The notes beneath the pieces were generated by a model, which was given only the letters and a program-made list of their open reading frames with translations, had not been told where the DNA came from and did not search any database. Positions 1 through 5,844 of a DNA stretch of 6,449 nucleotides are shown here, one piece after another. Position 1 is the first letter of the stretch, and each line of letters opens with the position of its first letter. Location: the NCBI GenBank assembly GCA_947452875.1, contig CANGEZ010000128.1:1-6449 (forward strand), written 5' to 3'. Source of the DNA: Chitinophagaceae bacterium. Its GTDB lineage: Bacteria > Bacteroidota > Bacteroidia > Chitinophagales > Chitinophagaceae. The position numbers and the translations under genes were made by a program.

Positions 1-307
1 TGGTGATCTTGATGCGGCTACAAAAAGCGTAATCGACAAAGGTGCTAGAAACGTGGAAATTTTGAAACAAGCTCAGTACTCTCCATTCTCAGTAGAAAAA
101 CAAGTAGCTATCATTTACCTTGGTACACAGGGATTATTGAAAAATGTTGCTGTTAGAAATGTAAAAGCATTTGAAGAACATTTCTTGTTGGAAATGGAAA
201 ATAAATATCCTGAAATTTTGGCTGAGTTCAAAAAAGGAAATTTGGCTGAAGAATCATTGAAAAAAATGACAGAACTCGCAAATGGTTTGAGCGCTCAGTA
301 CAAATAA
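1..307 (+). CDS. atpA: F1Fo ATP synthase subunit alpha, C-terminal fragment (5' end outside window)
   Basis: The frame is open from base 2 (base 1 ends the preceding codon) and gives 101 residues before TAA at 305-307. The stretch starting GDLDAATKSVIDKGARNVEI and the following QYSPFSVEKQVAIIYLGTQG are typical of the C-terminal helical domain of the alpha subunit. This subunit forms the alpha3beta3 catalytic hexamer with beta and carries non-catalytic nucleotide sites. It acts on the cytoplasmic face of the inner membrane. The GTG at 53 is an internal valine codon, not a start. A full alpha subunit is about 500-530 residues, so roughly four fifths lies upstream. The gene is followed at once by a strong terminator and not by atpG (gamma), the usual next gene in many bacterial atp operons. 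The family call is secure; I infer that the missing upstream part is intact. Confidence 0.93.
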   Translation, partial: GDLDAATKSVIDKGARNVEILKQAQYSPFSVEKQVAIIYLGTQGLLKNVAVRNVKAFEEHFLLEMENKYPEILAEFKKGNLAEESLKKMTELANGLSAQYK

Positions 308-332
308 GCCTCATCACGAATATTAATTTTAG

Positions 333-362
333 ATTGCCCATAAGAAATTATGGGCAATTTTT
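333..362 (+). terminator. Rho-independent terminator of atpA
   Basis: A perfect 11-bp stem pairs 333-343 (ATTGCCCATAA) with 348-358 (TTATGGGCAAT) around a GAAA tetraloop at 344-347. A T-run at 358-362 follows. It lies 25 bp after the atpA stop codon and has the classical form of an intrinsic terminator, so the atp transcript probably ends here. Confidence 0.9.
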
Positions 363-374
363 ATGTTAGTACGA

Positions 375-500
375 ATGGCGCCGGTCTCCAGACCGGTGCC
401 GAATAGCGCATTAAGTTTATAACTTACGCAAATTGTGCTGAAAAAAAACAGTCAGAGACTGTCAAGCTCTTTTAGACTCCGGTCAGGAGACCGGCGCCAT
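375..500. repeat. REP/BIME-like palindromic composite with 15-bp inverted ends
   Basis: The ends are an exact 15-bp inverted repeat: ATGGCGCCGGTCTCC at 375-389 and its reverse complement at 486-500. Each end also forms its own hairpin of the form CCGGTC-N4-GACCGG, at 381-396 (loop TCCA) and 479-494 (loop AGGA). The left hairpin extends to 377-400 with one G:T pair. A third small hairpin, ACAGTC-AGA-GACTGT, lies between them at 448-462. The element is much richer in GC than its surroundings. The layout resembles REP pairs (BIMEs) moved by RAYT transposases, or a small MITE. No open reading frame and no clear target-site duplication were seen. It could also be structured 3' RNA, but the preceding terminator argues against transcription from atpA. 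Confidence 0.6.
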
Positions 501-512
501 TTCCTTTTTAAC

Positions 513-528
513 CAAGAATTCACGAATT
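513..528. repeat. Degenerate direct 8-mer repeat (CAAGAATT CACGAATT)
   Basis: Two adjacent 8-mers differ at one position. This kind of short CACGAATT direct repeat occurs in intergenic DNA of many environmental bacterial genomes (recalled, not searched). It sits between the palindromic composite and the AATTCC tract, so the whole gap looks like a place where repeats collect. Confidence 0.35.
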
Positions 529-570
529 TTTTGGGAAGGTTTAATTTATTAAGTCCTTTCAACTCAATCG

Positions 571-681
571 TAACTCCAATTCCCAATTCCTCAATTCCTC
601 AATTCCCAATTCCTCAATCCCTTAATTCCCAACTCCCAATTCCTCAATTACCAAATTATCCCATTATCAAATTTCCAAATT
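571..681. repeat. AATTCC-type low-complexity tandem repeat tract
   Basis: About 110 bp is built from variants of CAATTCC(C/T)-like units of 7-8 nt. The 14-mer CCCAATTCCTCAAT occurs exactly three times, at 582-595, 605-618 and 635-648. A 19-bp exact copy links 577-595 and 600-618 (offset 23). Toward 681 the pattern decays to AT-rich variants. The top strand carries almost no G. An open frame across it (435-683) translates to repetitive Pro/Ile/Asn/Ser and is not a gene. Such tracts are typical intergenic filler in Bacteroidota (recalled), with no known function. Confidence 0.8.
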
Positions 682-707
682 GACCATCCGCCTTGCTAAT
701 TTGTCAG

Positions 708-739
708 TTTTCCACAAAGGAACAGTTTTTGCATATTTG
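708..739 (+). promoter_or_regulatory. Candidate Bacteroidota-type promoter of the YugP-like gene
   Basis: CATATTTG at 732-739 matches 7 of 8 positions of the TAnnTTTG -7 element, with a T-rich -33 candidate (TTTT, 708-711) 20 nt upstream. Transcription would start near 746, leaving a leader of about 10 nt before the ATG at 756. The match is weak in AT-rich DNA. Confidence 0.3.
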
Positions 740-755
740 ATTTTAAACACAAACA

Positions 756-1448
756 ATGACAATAGGAATCATTTTCATTTCTTTAATTTTTATGTTTATT
801 GGGATGGCTGTTCAGTCTCGATTGAAAAGCAAATTCACAGAATACAGTCAGGTTGGCACATCAAGTGGAATGAGTGGCGAAGAAATTGCAAAAAAAATGC
901 TGAAAGACAACGGCATTTTTGATGTGCAAGTAACTTCAGTTGATGGCATGTTGACGGATCACTATAATCCCATGAATAAAACAGTAAATCTAAGTACGGA
1001 AGTTTTTAATGGCAGGAGTGTGGCTGCTGCTGCAGTTGCTGCTCATGAGTGTGGGCACGCTGTTCAGCACGCAACGGCATATTCAATGTTGATGCTGAGA
1101 AGTAAAATTGTTCCAGTTGTTCAAATAAGCAGCTCGCTTTCACAGTGGATTATCATGATCGGATTGGGCTTGGGATTTGGCACCGGAAATGCAACTGTTT
1201 TGCTTATTGGTATTATTTTATTTGCCGTAACCACTTTGTTCAGTATCGTCACCTTGCCGGTAGAGTTAGATGCTTCAGCAAGAGCATTACAATGGTTGGG
1301 CACCGCTAATATTACTACGGCTTCAGAAAAAGAAAAAGCCAAAGATGCTTTGCATTGGGCCGCATTAACTTATGTAGTAGCGGCATTGGCATCCATTGCG
1401 ATGTTACTTCAATACATCATGATATTCATGAACAGAAGCAGAGATTAA
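756..1448 (+). CDS. YugP-type membrane zinc metallopeptidase (Zn_peptidase_2 family)
   Basis: This 230-residue protein has the usual length for the YugP family. The N-terminus (residues about 2-19) is a hydrophobic segment ending at QSRLKSK, as expected for a membrane anchor. A soluble part follows, with the zinc-binding site AAHECGHAVQH (His97-Glu98, His101). Two or three further hydrophobic segments lie at about 114-137, 145-167 and 204-225. The motif PVELDASARAL places Glu170 as the likely third zinc ligand, a conserved feature of the family. The pattern DGMLTDHYNPMNKTVNLS before the site also fits. It is a putative membrane-bound protease of unknown substrate. The ATG at 756 places the first membrane segment at the very N-terminus. 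Its place 94 bp before clpP1 suggests, but does not prove, a link to protein turnover; trigger factor, often found before clpP, is not here. Confidence 0.88.
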   Translation: MTIGIIFISLIFMFIGMAVQSRLKSKFTEYSQVGTSSGMSGEEIAKKMLKDNGIFDVQVTSVDGMLTDHYNPMNKTVNLSTEVFNGRSVAAAAVAAHECGHAVQHATAYSMLMLRSKIVPVVQISSSLSQWIIMIGLGLGFGTGNATVLLIGIILFAVTTLFSIVTLPVELDASARALQWLGTANITTASEKEKAKDALHWAALTYVVAALASIAMLLQYIMIFMNRSRD

Positions 1449-1464
1449 AAAATAAAGTATTACT

Positions 1465-1497
1465 GAAGGTTATCTATAATAGTAAATTGATAACTTC
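1465..1497. promoter_or_regulatory. Inverted repeat in the clpP1 upstream region
   Basis: GAAGGTTATC (1465-1474) and GATAACTTC (1489-1497) are inverted copies over 9 bp with one bulged G, separated by 14 nt. No T-run follows, so it is a poor terminator. It lies 46 bp before the clpP1 ATG and could be an operator or an RNA stem. No convincing TAnnTTTG element was found for clpP1 in this gap. Confidence 0.3.
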
Positions 1498-1542
1498 GCT
1501 GAGAATAATAAAAACCACATTATTAACCAATTAACTTCAACA

Positions 1543-2235
1543 ATGGATTTCGGAAAAGAGTTTCAAAAATATGCTGTAAAGCACAGAGGAATCAGCAGCA
1601 ATACGTTGCATGGTTATATCGATCATAACGTTACCAATCTTACACCTAATATTATTGAAGAGCGTCCGATGAATGTGGCTGTGATGGATGTTTACAGTCG
1701 TTTGATGATGGACAGAATTATTTTCTTAGGTTATCCTATCAATGACGAAGTGGCAAACATCGTAACGGCGCAATTGTTGTTTTTGGAAAGCACTGATCGT
1801 ACAAGAGATATTCAGATGTACATCAATAGTCCGGGTGGAAGTGTTTACGCAGGATTAGGTATGTATGATACGATGCAATTCATCACACCTGATATCGCAA
1901 CGATTTGTACTGGTATGGCAGCTAGTATGGGCGCGGTGTTGATGTGTGCAGGTGCAAAAGGAAAACGTACTGCATTAAAACATAGCCGTATCATGATGCA
2001 CCAACCAAGTGCAGGAGCAGGTGGTCAAGCAACGGATATCGAAATCACGGTAAACGAAATCAGAAAAATTAAAAAAGAATTGTACGATATTCTTTCACAT
2101 CATACCGGACAACCTTTTGATAAAGTTGCTGCTGATTGCGACAGAGATTATTGGATGACTTCAACAGAAGCCAAAGAATATGGTTTGGTTGATGAAGTTT
2201 TAATCATGAATCCAAGAAAAACAAAAAAAGATTAA
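1543..2235 (+). CDS. clpP: ATP-dependent Clp protease proteolytic subunit, first copy (canonical Bacteroidota type)
   Basis: ClpP forms a 14-subunit serine protease barrel that degrades proteins fed in by ClpX or another Clp ATPase in the cytoplasm. The 230 residues contain the full triad: Ser128 in GMAASMG, His153 in MMHQP and Asp202 in DRDYW (aligned with E. coli Asp185). YINSPGGSVYAGLGMYDT at 93-110 is the conserved region near the oxyanion site. It is longer than E. coli ClpP (207) because of an N-terminal extension of roughly 25 residues and a lysine-rich tail. The extension is a likely propeptide or axial-loop region. The segment around RPMNVAVMDVYSRLMMDRIIFLG matches the usual Bacteroidota ClpP. 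It is followed after 24 bp by a second clpP, almost certainly on the same mRNA. Confidence 0.96.
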   Translation: MDFGKEFQKYAVKHRGISSNTLHGYIDHNVTNLTPNIIEERPMNVAVMDVYSRLMMDRIIFLGYPINDEVANIVTAQLLFLESTDRTRDIQMYINSPGGSVYAGLGMYDTMQFITPDIATICTGMAASMGAVLMCAGAKGKRTALKHSRIMMHQPSAGAGGQATDIEITVNEIRKIKKELYDILSHHTGQPFDKVAADCDRDYWMTSTEAKEYGLVDEVLIMNPRKTKKD

Positions 2236-2259
2236 CCCCAACTTTTTAAAATAATAAAA

Positions 2260-2874
2260 ATGAGTATCAATTATAAGAATTTCAGAATGGAAGAAGAATC
2301 GCCCGCATCTCCAGAAAATCCAATGGAAAAAATGATGAGTGGCTGGATGTTTGACAAGAAATTTATTGAACAAAGAAAAGTGTTTTTGTGGGGTCCTGTG
2401 GATGATAAAAGTTCAAAAGAAATCACCGACAGATTACTATATTTAGAAGCGATAGATCCAGGAAAAGATATTACATTTTACATCAATAGTCCGGGTGGAG
2501 TGGTAACCAGCGGCATGGTAATTTACGACACCATGCGAATGATTAGTTCTCCTGTAAGTACAGTATGCATGGGCATGGCAGCAAGTATGGGAAGTATTTT
2601 ACTAAGTGGCGGCACTAAAGGAAAAAGATTTATTTTCCCTCATGGCGAAGTGATGATACACCAACCAAGTGGCGGCGGTAGAGGTACAAGTGCTGATTTG
2701 GAAATCATGGCGGTGCAAATGCAAAAAACCAAAGAAATGGGCGCACAATTGTTGGCTGATAATTGCGGACAAACATTCGAAAAAGTAATGAAAGATTTCG
2801 ATCGTGATTATTGGATGGATGCGCAAGAGTCTATTAAATATGGTATCGTAGATCATTTGCTTGAAAAATTATAG
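2260..2874 (+). CDS. clpP: ClpP paralogue, second tandem copy
   Basis: This 204-residue ClpP-family serine peptidase keeps its triad: Ser109 in GMAASMG, His134 in MIHQP and Asp183 in DRDYW. It also has YINSPGG at 74-80, so it should be active. It differs clearly from the first copy. Its acidic N-terminus (MEEESPASPENPMEKMMSGW) replaces the usual ClpP start, and GGGRGTSADLEIMAVQMQKTKEMG replaces the usual handle-helix sequence; the C-terminal tail is shorter. A 21-bp stretch of identical DNA (1819-1839 and 2479-2499) covers the YINSPGG region, but overall divergence points to an old duplication or separate acquisition. Co-transcription with the first copy suggests a mixed barrel, as known for ClpP1P2 in mycobacteria and Listeria. 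Whether it forms homo- or hetero-oligomers cannot be told from sequence. Confidence 0.94.
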   Translation: MSINYKNFRMEEESPASPENPMEKMMSGWMFDKKFIEQRKVFLWGPVDDKSSKEITDRLLYLEAIDPGKDITFYINSPGGVVTSGMVIYDTMRMISSPVSTVCMGMAASMGSILLSGGTKGKRFIFPHGEVMIHQPSGGGRGTSADLEIMAVQMQKTKEMGAQLLADNCGQTFEKVMKDFDRDYWMDAQESIKYGIVDHLLEKL

Positions 2875-2886
2875 CCTCTCCCCCAG

Positions 2887-2907
2887 CCCCTCTCCGAAGG
2901 AGAGGGG
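2887..2907. repeat. GC-rich hairpin after clpP2 (CCCCTCTCC-GAA-GGAGAGGGG)
   Basis: A perfect 9-bp stem (2887-2895 with 2899-2907) surrounds a GAA loop, 13 bp after the clpP2 stop. It is preceded by a related CTCTCCCCCAGCC stretch. No T-run follows on the top strand, so it is a weak intrinsic terminator but could protect the 3' end of the clpP mRNA or be a mobile palindromic repeat. CCCCTCTCC...GGAGAGGGG palindromes are common intergenic repeats in several phyla (recalled). Confidence 0.6.
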
Positions 2908-2932
2908 AGCGTTGCCAAGTGTCTAGCCCTCT

Positions 2933-2956
2933 CGACTCGGTCAGAGACCTTCGTCG
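2933..2956. repeat. Degenerate relative of the 375-500 palindromic repeat
   Basis: GACTCGGTCAGAGACC at 2934-2949 equals 475-492 of the first palindromic composite apart from two single-base deletions. It can fold as CGAC (2933-2936) with GTCG (2953-2956) around GGTC-AGA-GACC (2939-2949). This suggests one repeat family spread in intergenic gaps. Confidence 0.4.
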
Positions 2957-2959
2957 GCA

Positions 2960-2995
2960 TCCAGCTTACCTAGCCTATCCAGCTTATCCATCATA
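2960..2995. repeat. Degenerate 9-nt tandem repeat (TCCAGCTTA type)
   Basis: Four successive 9-mers can be read: TCCAGCTTA, CCTAGCCTA, TCCAGCTTA and TCCATCATA. The exact 9-mer recurs at 2960 and 2978. It is low-complexity intergenic DNA like the AATTCC tract, with no coding signal. Confidence 0.5.
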
Positions 2996-3034
2996 ATATC
3001 CCTCTAATAATTATAACTTTTTATTTCTCTTTGT

Positions 3035-3042
3035 TATCTTTG
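3035..3042 (+). promoter_or_regulatory. clpX promoter, -7 element TATCTTTG
   Basis: This is a perfect match to the Bacteroidota -7 consensus TAnnTTTG. The -33 region is T-rich but has no clean TTTG at the usual distance. Transcription would start at about 3048-3050, some 35 nt before the clpX ATG. It implies that clpX can be expressed apart from the clpP pair. Confidence 0.6.
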
Positions 3043-3047
3043 CTATC

Positions 3048-3073
3048 CGTAAAAAAGTAATTTTCTTTTTACG
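3048..3073 (+). promoter_or_regulatory. Hairpin at the predicted 5' end of the clpX mRNA
   Basis: CGTAAAAAAG (3048-3057) pairs with CTTTTTACG (3065-3073), 9 bp with one bulged A and a 7-nt loop. It starts where transcription from the TATCTTTG element should begin and ends 10 nt before the ATG. It could stabilise the mRNA or modulate ribosome access. Confidence 0.4.
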
Positions 3074-3083
3074 AAAAAATAAT

Positions 3084-4334
3084 ATGGCCAAACAAACATC
3101 ATTGCATTGTTCTTTCTGCGGTAGAAATCGTGAGGAAGTTAAAATATTGATTGCCGGACAGGATGGTCATATTTGCGAAAATTGTGTTGATCACGCGCAG
3201 GAAATTATCTCTCAGGAATTGTCGGTGAATAGCATGAACAATAAGAATCAACAAAATGCCTCAACAGGCAGCAAGTTGATGGTGAAGAAACCTATTGAAA
3301 TCAAAACTTTTCTTGATGAATATGTAATCGGTCAGGATGATGCTAAAAAAGTATTGGCTGTAGCTGTTTACAATCATTACAAAAGATTGAATCAGAAAGT
3401 TGATAATGATGTTGAGATAGAAAAAAGTAACATCATCATGGTAGGCGAAACAGGTACAGGAAAAACTTTGCTTGCCAAGTCGATTGCCAGAATGTTGAAT
3501 GTGCCATTTACCATTGTGGATGCAACCGTTTTTACAGAAGCCGGTTACGTAGGGGAAGATGTGGAAAGTATGCTTACTCGTTTGTTACAATCATGTAATT
3601 ATGATGTGGCAGCAGCTGAAAAAGGAATTGTATACATAGACGAAATAGATAAAATTGCCCGTAAAAGTGACAACCCATCTATTACCCGTGACGTAAGCGG
3701 AGAGGGCGTTCAACAAGGTTTGCTGAAATTGTTGGAAGGCAGTGAAGTATTGGTACCCCCACAAGGCGGTAGAAAACATCCCGAACAAAAGTTAATCAAA
3801 CTCAATACACAAAACATTCTTTTCATTTGCGGTGGCGCTTTTGATGGTGTGAATAGAATCATTGCCAAAAGAATCAACACCAATGCTATTGGTTTTAATG
3901 TTAACAAGGAAATGCAGGAATACCAGCATAATAATTTATTGCAGTTTGTGAATTCTGTTGATTTAAAACATTTCGGCCTGATTCCTGAATTGTTGGGAAG
4001 ATTGCCGGTTGTAACTTATCTCAATCCATTGGATGCTGTAACACTAAGAAACATTCTTACTGAACCTAAAAATTCATTGGTTAAGCAGTTTACAAAATTG
4101 TTTGAGATTGAAGGTATCGCGTTAACTTTTGAGCCTGCAGTACTTGATTTCATGGTTGAAAAAGCTTTGGAATATAAATTGGGAGCGCGCGGATTACGCA
4201 GCATTTGCGAGGGTATTCTTACTGATGCTATGTATGAAATGCCAACTCAAAAACCAACCCATTTCAATGTAACATTGGAATATGCAGAAAACAAATTCAA
4301 TACTACAAAATTAAGTCTGCTTAAAGTAGCATAA
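3084..4334 (+). CDS. clpX: ATP-dependent Clp protease ATP-binding subunit ClpX
   Basis: ClpX is a hexameric AAA+ unfoldase that recognises substrates and threads them into ClpP. All hallmarks are visible in 416 residues. The N-terminal C4 zinc-binding domain has Cys9-x2-Cys12-x18-Cys31-x2-Cys34. Walker A is GETGTGKT (121-128) and Walker B is VYIDEID (183-189, catalytic Glu187). The pore-1 loop is GYVGED (154-159) and the RKH loop lies at 230-232. The ClpP-docking tripeptide IGF is at 269-271. An arginine-finger region LLGR ends at Arg306, and sensor 2 is GARGLR (367-372). Length and order match the family (E. coli 424). It lies 209 bp after clpP2 with its own likely promoter, and is closed by a terminator. 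The IGF loop shows it is built to dock on ClpP, so both upstream ClpP copies are candidate partners. Confidence 0.98.
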   Translation: MAKQTSLHCSFCGRNREEVKILIAGQDGHICENCVDHAQEIISQELSVNSMNNKNQQNASTGSKLMVKKPIEIKTFLDEYVIGQDDAKKVLAVAVYNHYKRLNQKVDNDVEIEKSNIIMVGETGTGKTLLAKSIARMLNVPFTIVDATVFTEAGYVGEDVESMLTRLLQSCNYDVAAAEKGIVYIDEIDKIARKSDNPSITRDVSGEGVQQGLLKLLEGSEVLVPPQGGRKHPEQKLIKLNTQNILFICGGAFDGVNRIIAKRINTNAIGFNVNKEMQEYQHNNLLQFVNSVDLKHFGLIPELLGRLPVVTYLNPLDAVTLRNILTEPKNSLVKQFTKLFEIEGIALTFEPAVLDFMVEKALEYKLGARGLRSICEGILTDAMYEMPTQKPTHFNVTLEYAENKFNTTKLSLLKVA

Positions 4335-4360
4335 ACTCATTAATACATTCATTTTACATT

Positions 4361-4385
4361 CCGGCATTTTTTGCCGGTTTTTTTT
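4361..4385 (+). terminator. Rho-independent terminator of clpX
   Basis: CCGGCA (4361-4366) pairs with TGCCGG (4372-4377) around a T5 loop, followed by eight T (4378-4385). It starts 27 bp after the clpX stop. The stem is short but GC-rich and the T-run is strong. Confidence 0.9.
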
Positions 4386-4445
4386 GTCAAGACTTTTTAT
4401 AAAAAAATGTGACTAAACAATCTTAAAAACTTCTATTAAAAAATA

Positions 4446-4475
4446 TTTTTTTAGACTTCTTAATAGTTAATTTTA
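4446..4475 (+). promoter_or_regulatory. Candidate purA promoter
   Basis: TAATTTTA at 4468-4475 matches TAnnTTTG at 7 of 8 positions. A T-run at 4446-4449 stands 18 nt upstream as a possible -33 element. The start would fall near 4482, giving a leader of about 20 nt. The same 10-mer AATTTTACAC (4469-4478) recurs at 5817-5826 before the next gene. A 14-bp A/T palindrome at 4438-4451 and a CTATTAA/TTAATAG dyad (4433-4439, 4460-4466) overlap this region. A promoter is expected here because a terminator precedes it. Confidence 0.4.
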
Positions 4476-4500
4476 CACCTCATTCAAATTCAACAACAAA

Positions 4501-5763
4501 ATGGTAGATGTTATCTTGGGATTGCAGTGGGGCGATGAAGGGAAAGGAAAGATTGTAGATTTTTTTGCAAAGCATTATGATGTGATTGCCAGATTTCAAG
4601 GCGGTCCAAATGCAGGTCATACACTTTATGTGAACGATAAAAAAATTGTTTTACATCAAATTCCTAGTGGCATTTTTCATGAAGATAAAATCAACTTGAT
4701 TGGTAATGGTGTTGTGTTAGATGCCGTTACCCTAAAAAGAGAATGCGATGCCGTTGCTTCATTTGGCGTGGATTATAGAAAGAATCTTTATATCAGCGAA
4801 AGAACGCATTTGATTTTACCAACCCATAGAGCATTAGATAAAGCAAGTGAATTGTCTAAAGGCAACGATAAAATCGGCAGCACATTGAAAGGGATTGGTC
4901 CTGCTTACATGGATAAAACCGGAAGAAATGGTTTACGTGTTGGAGATTTATTAGATAAAAATTTTACAACTCAATATATCAAGCTTCGCATGAAGCACCA
5001 GCGTTTGCTTGATAATTTTAATTTCAACGAAGAGATTTCACAATGGGAAGAAGAATTTTTTGAAGCGATAGAATTCCTTCGTTCATTCAAGATTGTGAAT
5101 GGAGAATATTTTATCAACGACAAAATCAGCAAGGGCATGAGAGTGCTGGCAGAAGGTGCACAGGGAAGTATGCTTGATGTTGATTTTGGAACTTTTCCTT
5201 TCGTAACTAGTAGTAGCACCATCACAGCCGGAGTTTGTTCAGGTTTGGGTATTGCACCACAAAAAATTAAAGAAGTAATCGGCATTACAAAAGCATATTG
5301 CACAAGAGTGGGCAGCGGTCCGTTTCCTACAGAATTGACAGACGCTACAGGCGATTTCCTTCGAAATGCAGGCAACGAATTTGGAAGCACGACCGGAAGA
5401 CCTCGCCGTTGCGGTTGGATTGACTTAGTTGCCCTTAAATTCGCTTGTATGATCAATGGGGTTAGCCAGATTGTGATGACCAAAGCAGATATTCTTGATT
5501 CATTGGAAGAACTGATGGTTTGTAAAAGTTATCTTGCTAATGGTAAAGAATTGAATGAAGTGCCTTTCCAAATGAGCCGCATGCAAATTGAAGCGATTTA
5601 CGAATCATTTAAAGGGTGGAATACAGATATTTCAACAATGACATCGGAAAGCAATATGCCTCAGGCCATGAAGATCTATATTGATTACATAAATGCTTAT
5701 CTCGGCGTGCCTGTAAAATACATTAGTAATGGTCCGGGAAGAGAGCAAATTGTTGCGATTTAA
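4501..5763 (+). CDS. purA: Adenylosuccinate synthetase
   Basis: PurA joins IMP and aspartate using GTP to form adenylosuccinate, the first committed step from IMP to AMP, in the cytoplasm. The 420-residue protein has the usual length (E. coli 432). The N-terminal loop QWGDEGKGK (9-17) holds the catalytic Asp12, and GGPNAGHT (34-41) holds His40; these correspond to E. coli Asp13 and His41. Further family signatures are GSTLKGIGPAY (126-136), EGAQGSMLDVDFGTFPFVTS (218-237), the aspartate-loop region GSTTGRPRRCGWID (295-308), TKAD (327-330, guanine recognition) and GPGREQ (411-416). The ATG at 4501 puts the P-loop at the expected distance from the N-terminus. It appears to be its own transcription unit. 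No missing residue or frameshift was seen. Confidence 0.98.
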   Translation: MVDVILGLQWGDEGKGKIVDFFAKHYDVIARFQGGPNAGHTLYVNDKKIVLHQIPSGIFHEDKINLIGNGVVLDAVTLKRECDAVASFGVDYRKNLYISERTHLILPTHRALDKASELSKGNDKIGSTLKGIGPAYMDKTGRNGLRVGDLLDKNFTTQYIKLRMKHQRLLDNFNFNEEISQWEEEFFEAIEFLRSFKIVNGEYFINDKISKGMRVLAEGAQGSMLDVDFGTFPFVTSSSTITAGVCSGLGIAPQKIKEVIGITKAYCTRVGSGPFPTELTDATGDFLRNAGNEFGSTTGRPRRCGWIDLVALKFACMINGVSQIVMTKADILDSLEELMVCKSYLANGKELNEVPFQMSRMQIEAIYESFKGWNTDISTMTSESNMPQAMKIYIDYINAYLGVPVKYISNGPGREQIVAI

Positions 5764-5794
5764 AATATTTTTAAAAAAAGTCTTAAAAATATTT
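5763..5794. repeat. A/T-only inverted repeat after purA
   Basis: AAATATTTTTAA (5763-5774) and TTAAAAATATTT (5783-5794) are perfect 12-bp inverted copies with an 8-nt spacer, starting within the purA stop codon. There is no GC pair and no following T-run, so it is at most a weak terminator or an mRNA 3' stem. It touches the candidate -33 element of the next gene. Confidence 0.45.
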
Positions 5795-5823
5795 GGCTAA
5801 TTAAAAAACTCGTGGAAATTTTA
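5792..5823 (+). promoter_or_regulatory. Candidate promoter of the charge-segregated protein gene
   Basis: TTTG at 5792-5795 is followed after 20 nt by AAATTTTA (5816-5823), a partial match to TAnnTTTG. The start would fall near 5830 and the ATG is at 5845. The 10-mer AATTTTACAC is shared with the purA leader. An 8-mer AATATTTG at 5788-5795 is an alternative -7 element. Confidence 0.35.
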
Positions 5824-5844
5824 CACAACTAATCCTGTATAGAA

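Noticed and set aside
53..55. GTG as a gene start for the first frame
   Set aside because: The frame is open to the window edge and the upstream residues (GDLDAATKSV...) continue the ATP synthase alpha sequence, so this codon is internal.
571..681. CRISPR-like array
   Set aside because: The repeats are 7-14 nt, contiguous and degenerate, with no unique spacers of constant length and no cas genes nearby.
435..683. Open frame of 82 codons on the plus strand
   Set aside because: It runs through the palindromic repeat and the AATTCC tract and encodes repetitive Pro/Ile/Asn/Ser; it is a product of the repeats, not a gene.
680..922. Open frame of 80 codons on the plus strand
   Set aside because: It overlaps the start of the YugP-type gene in another frame and lacks any family resemblance.
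4386..4500. Purine-responsive riboswitch upstream of purA
   Set aside because: The 115-bp gap is nearly all A/T with only simple dyads; I see no aptamer-like paired core or conserved junction residues.
4971..5483. Minus-strand open frame of 170 codons inside purA
   Set aside because: It is the antisense shadow of a fully intact purA; its translation has no recognisable domain.
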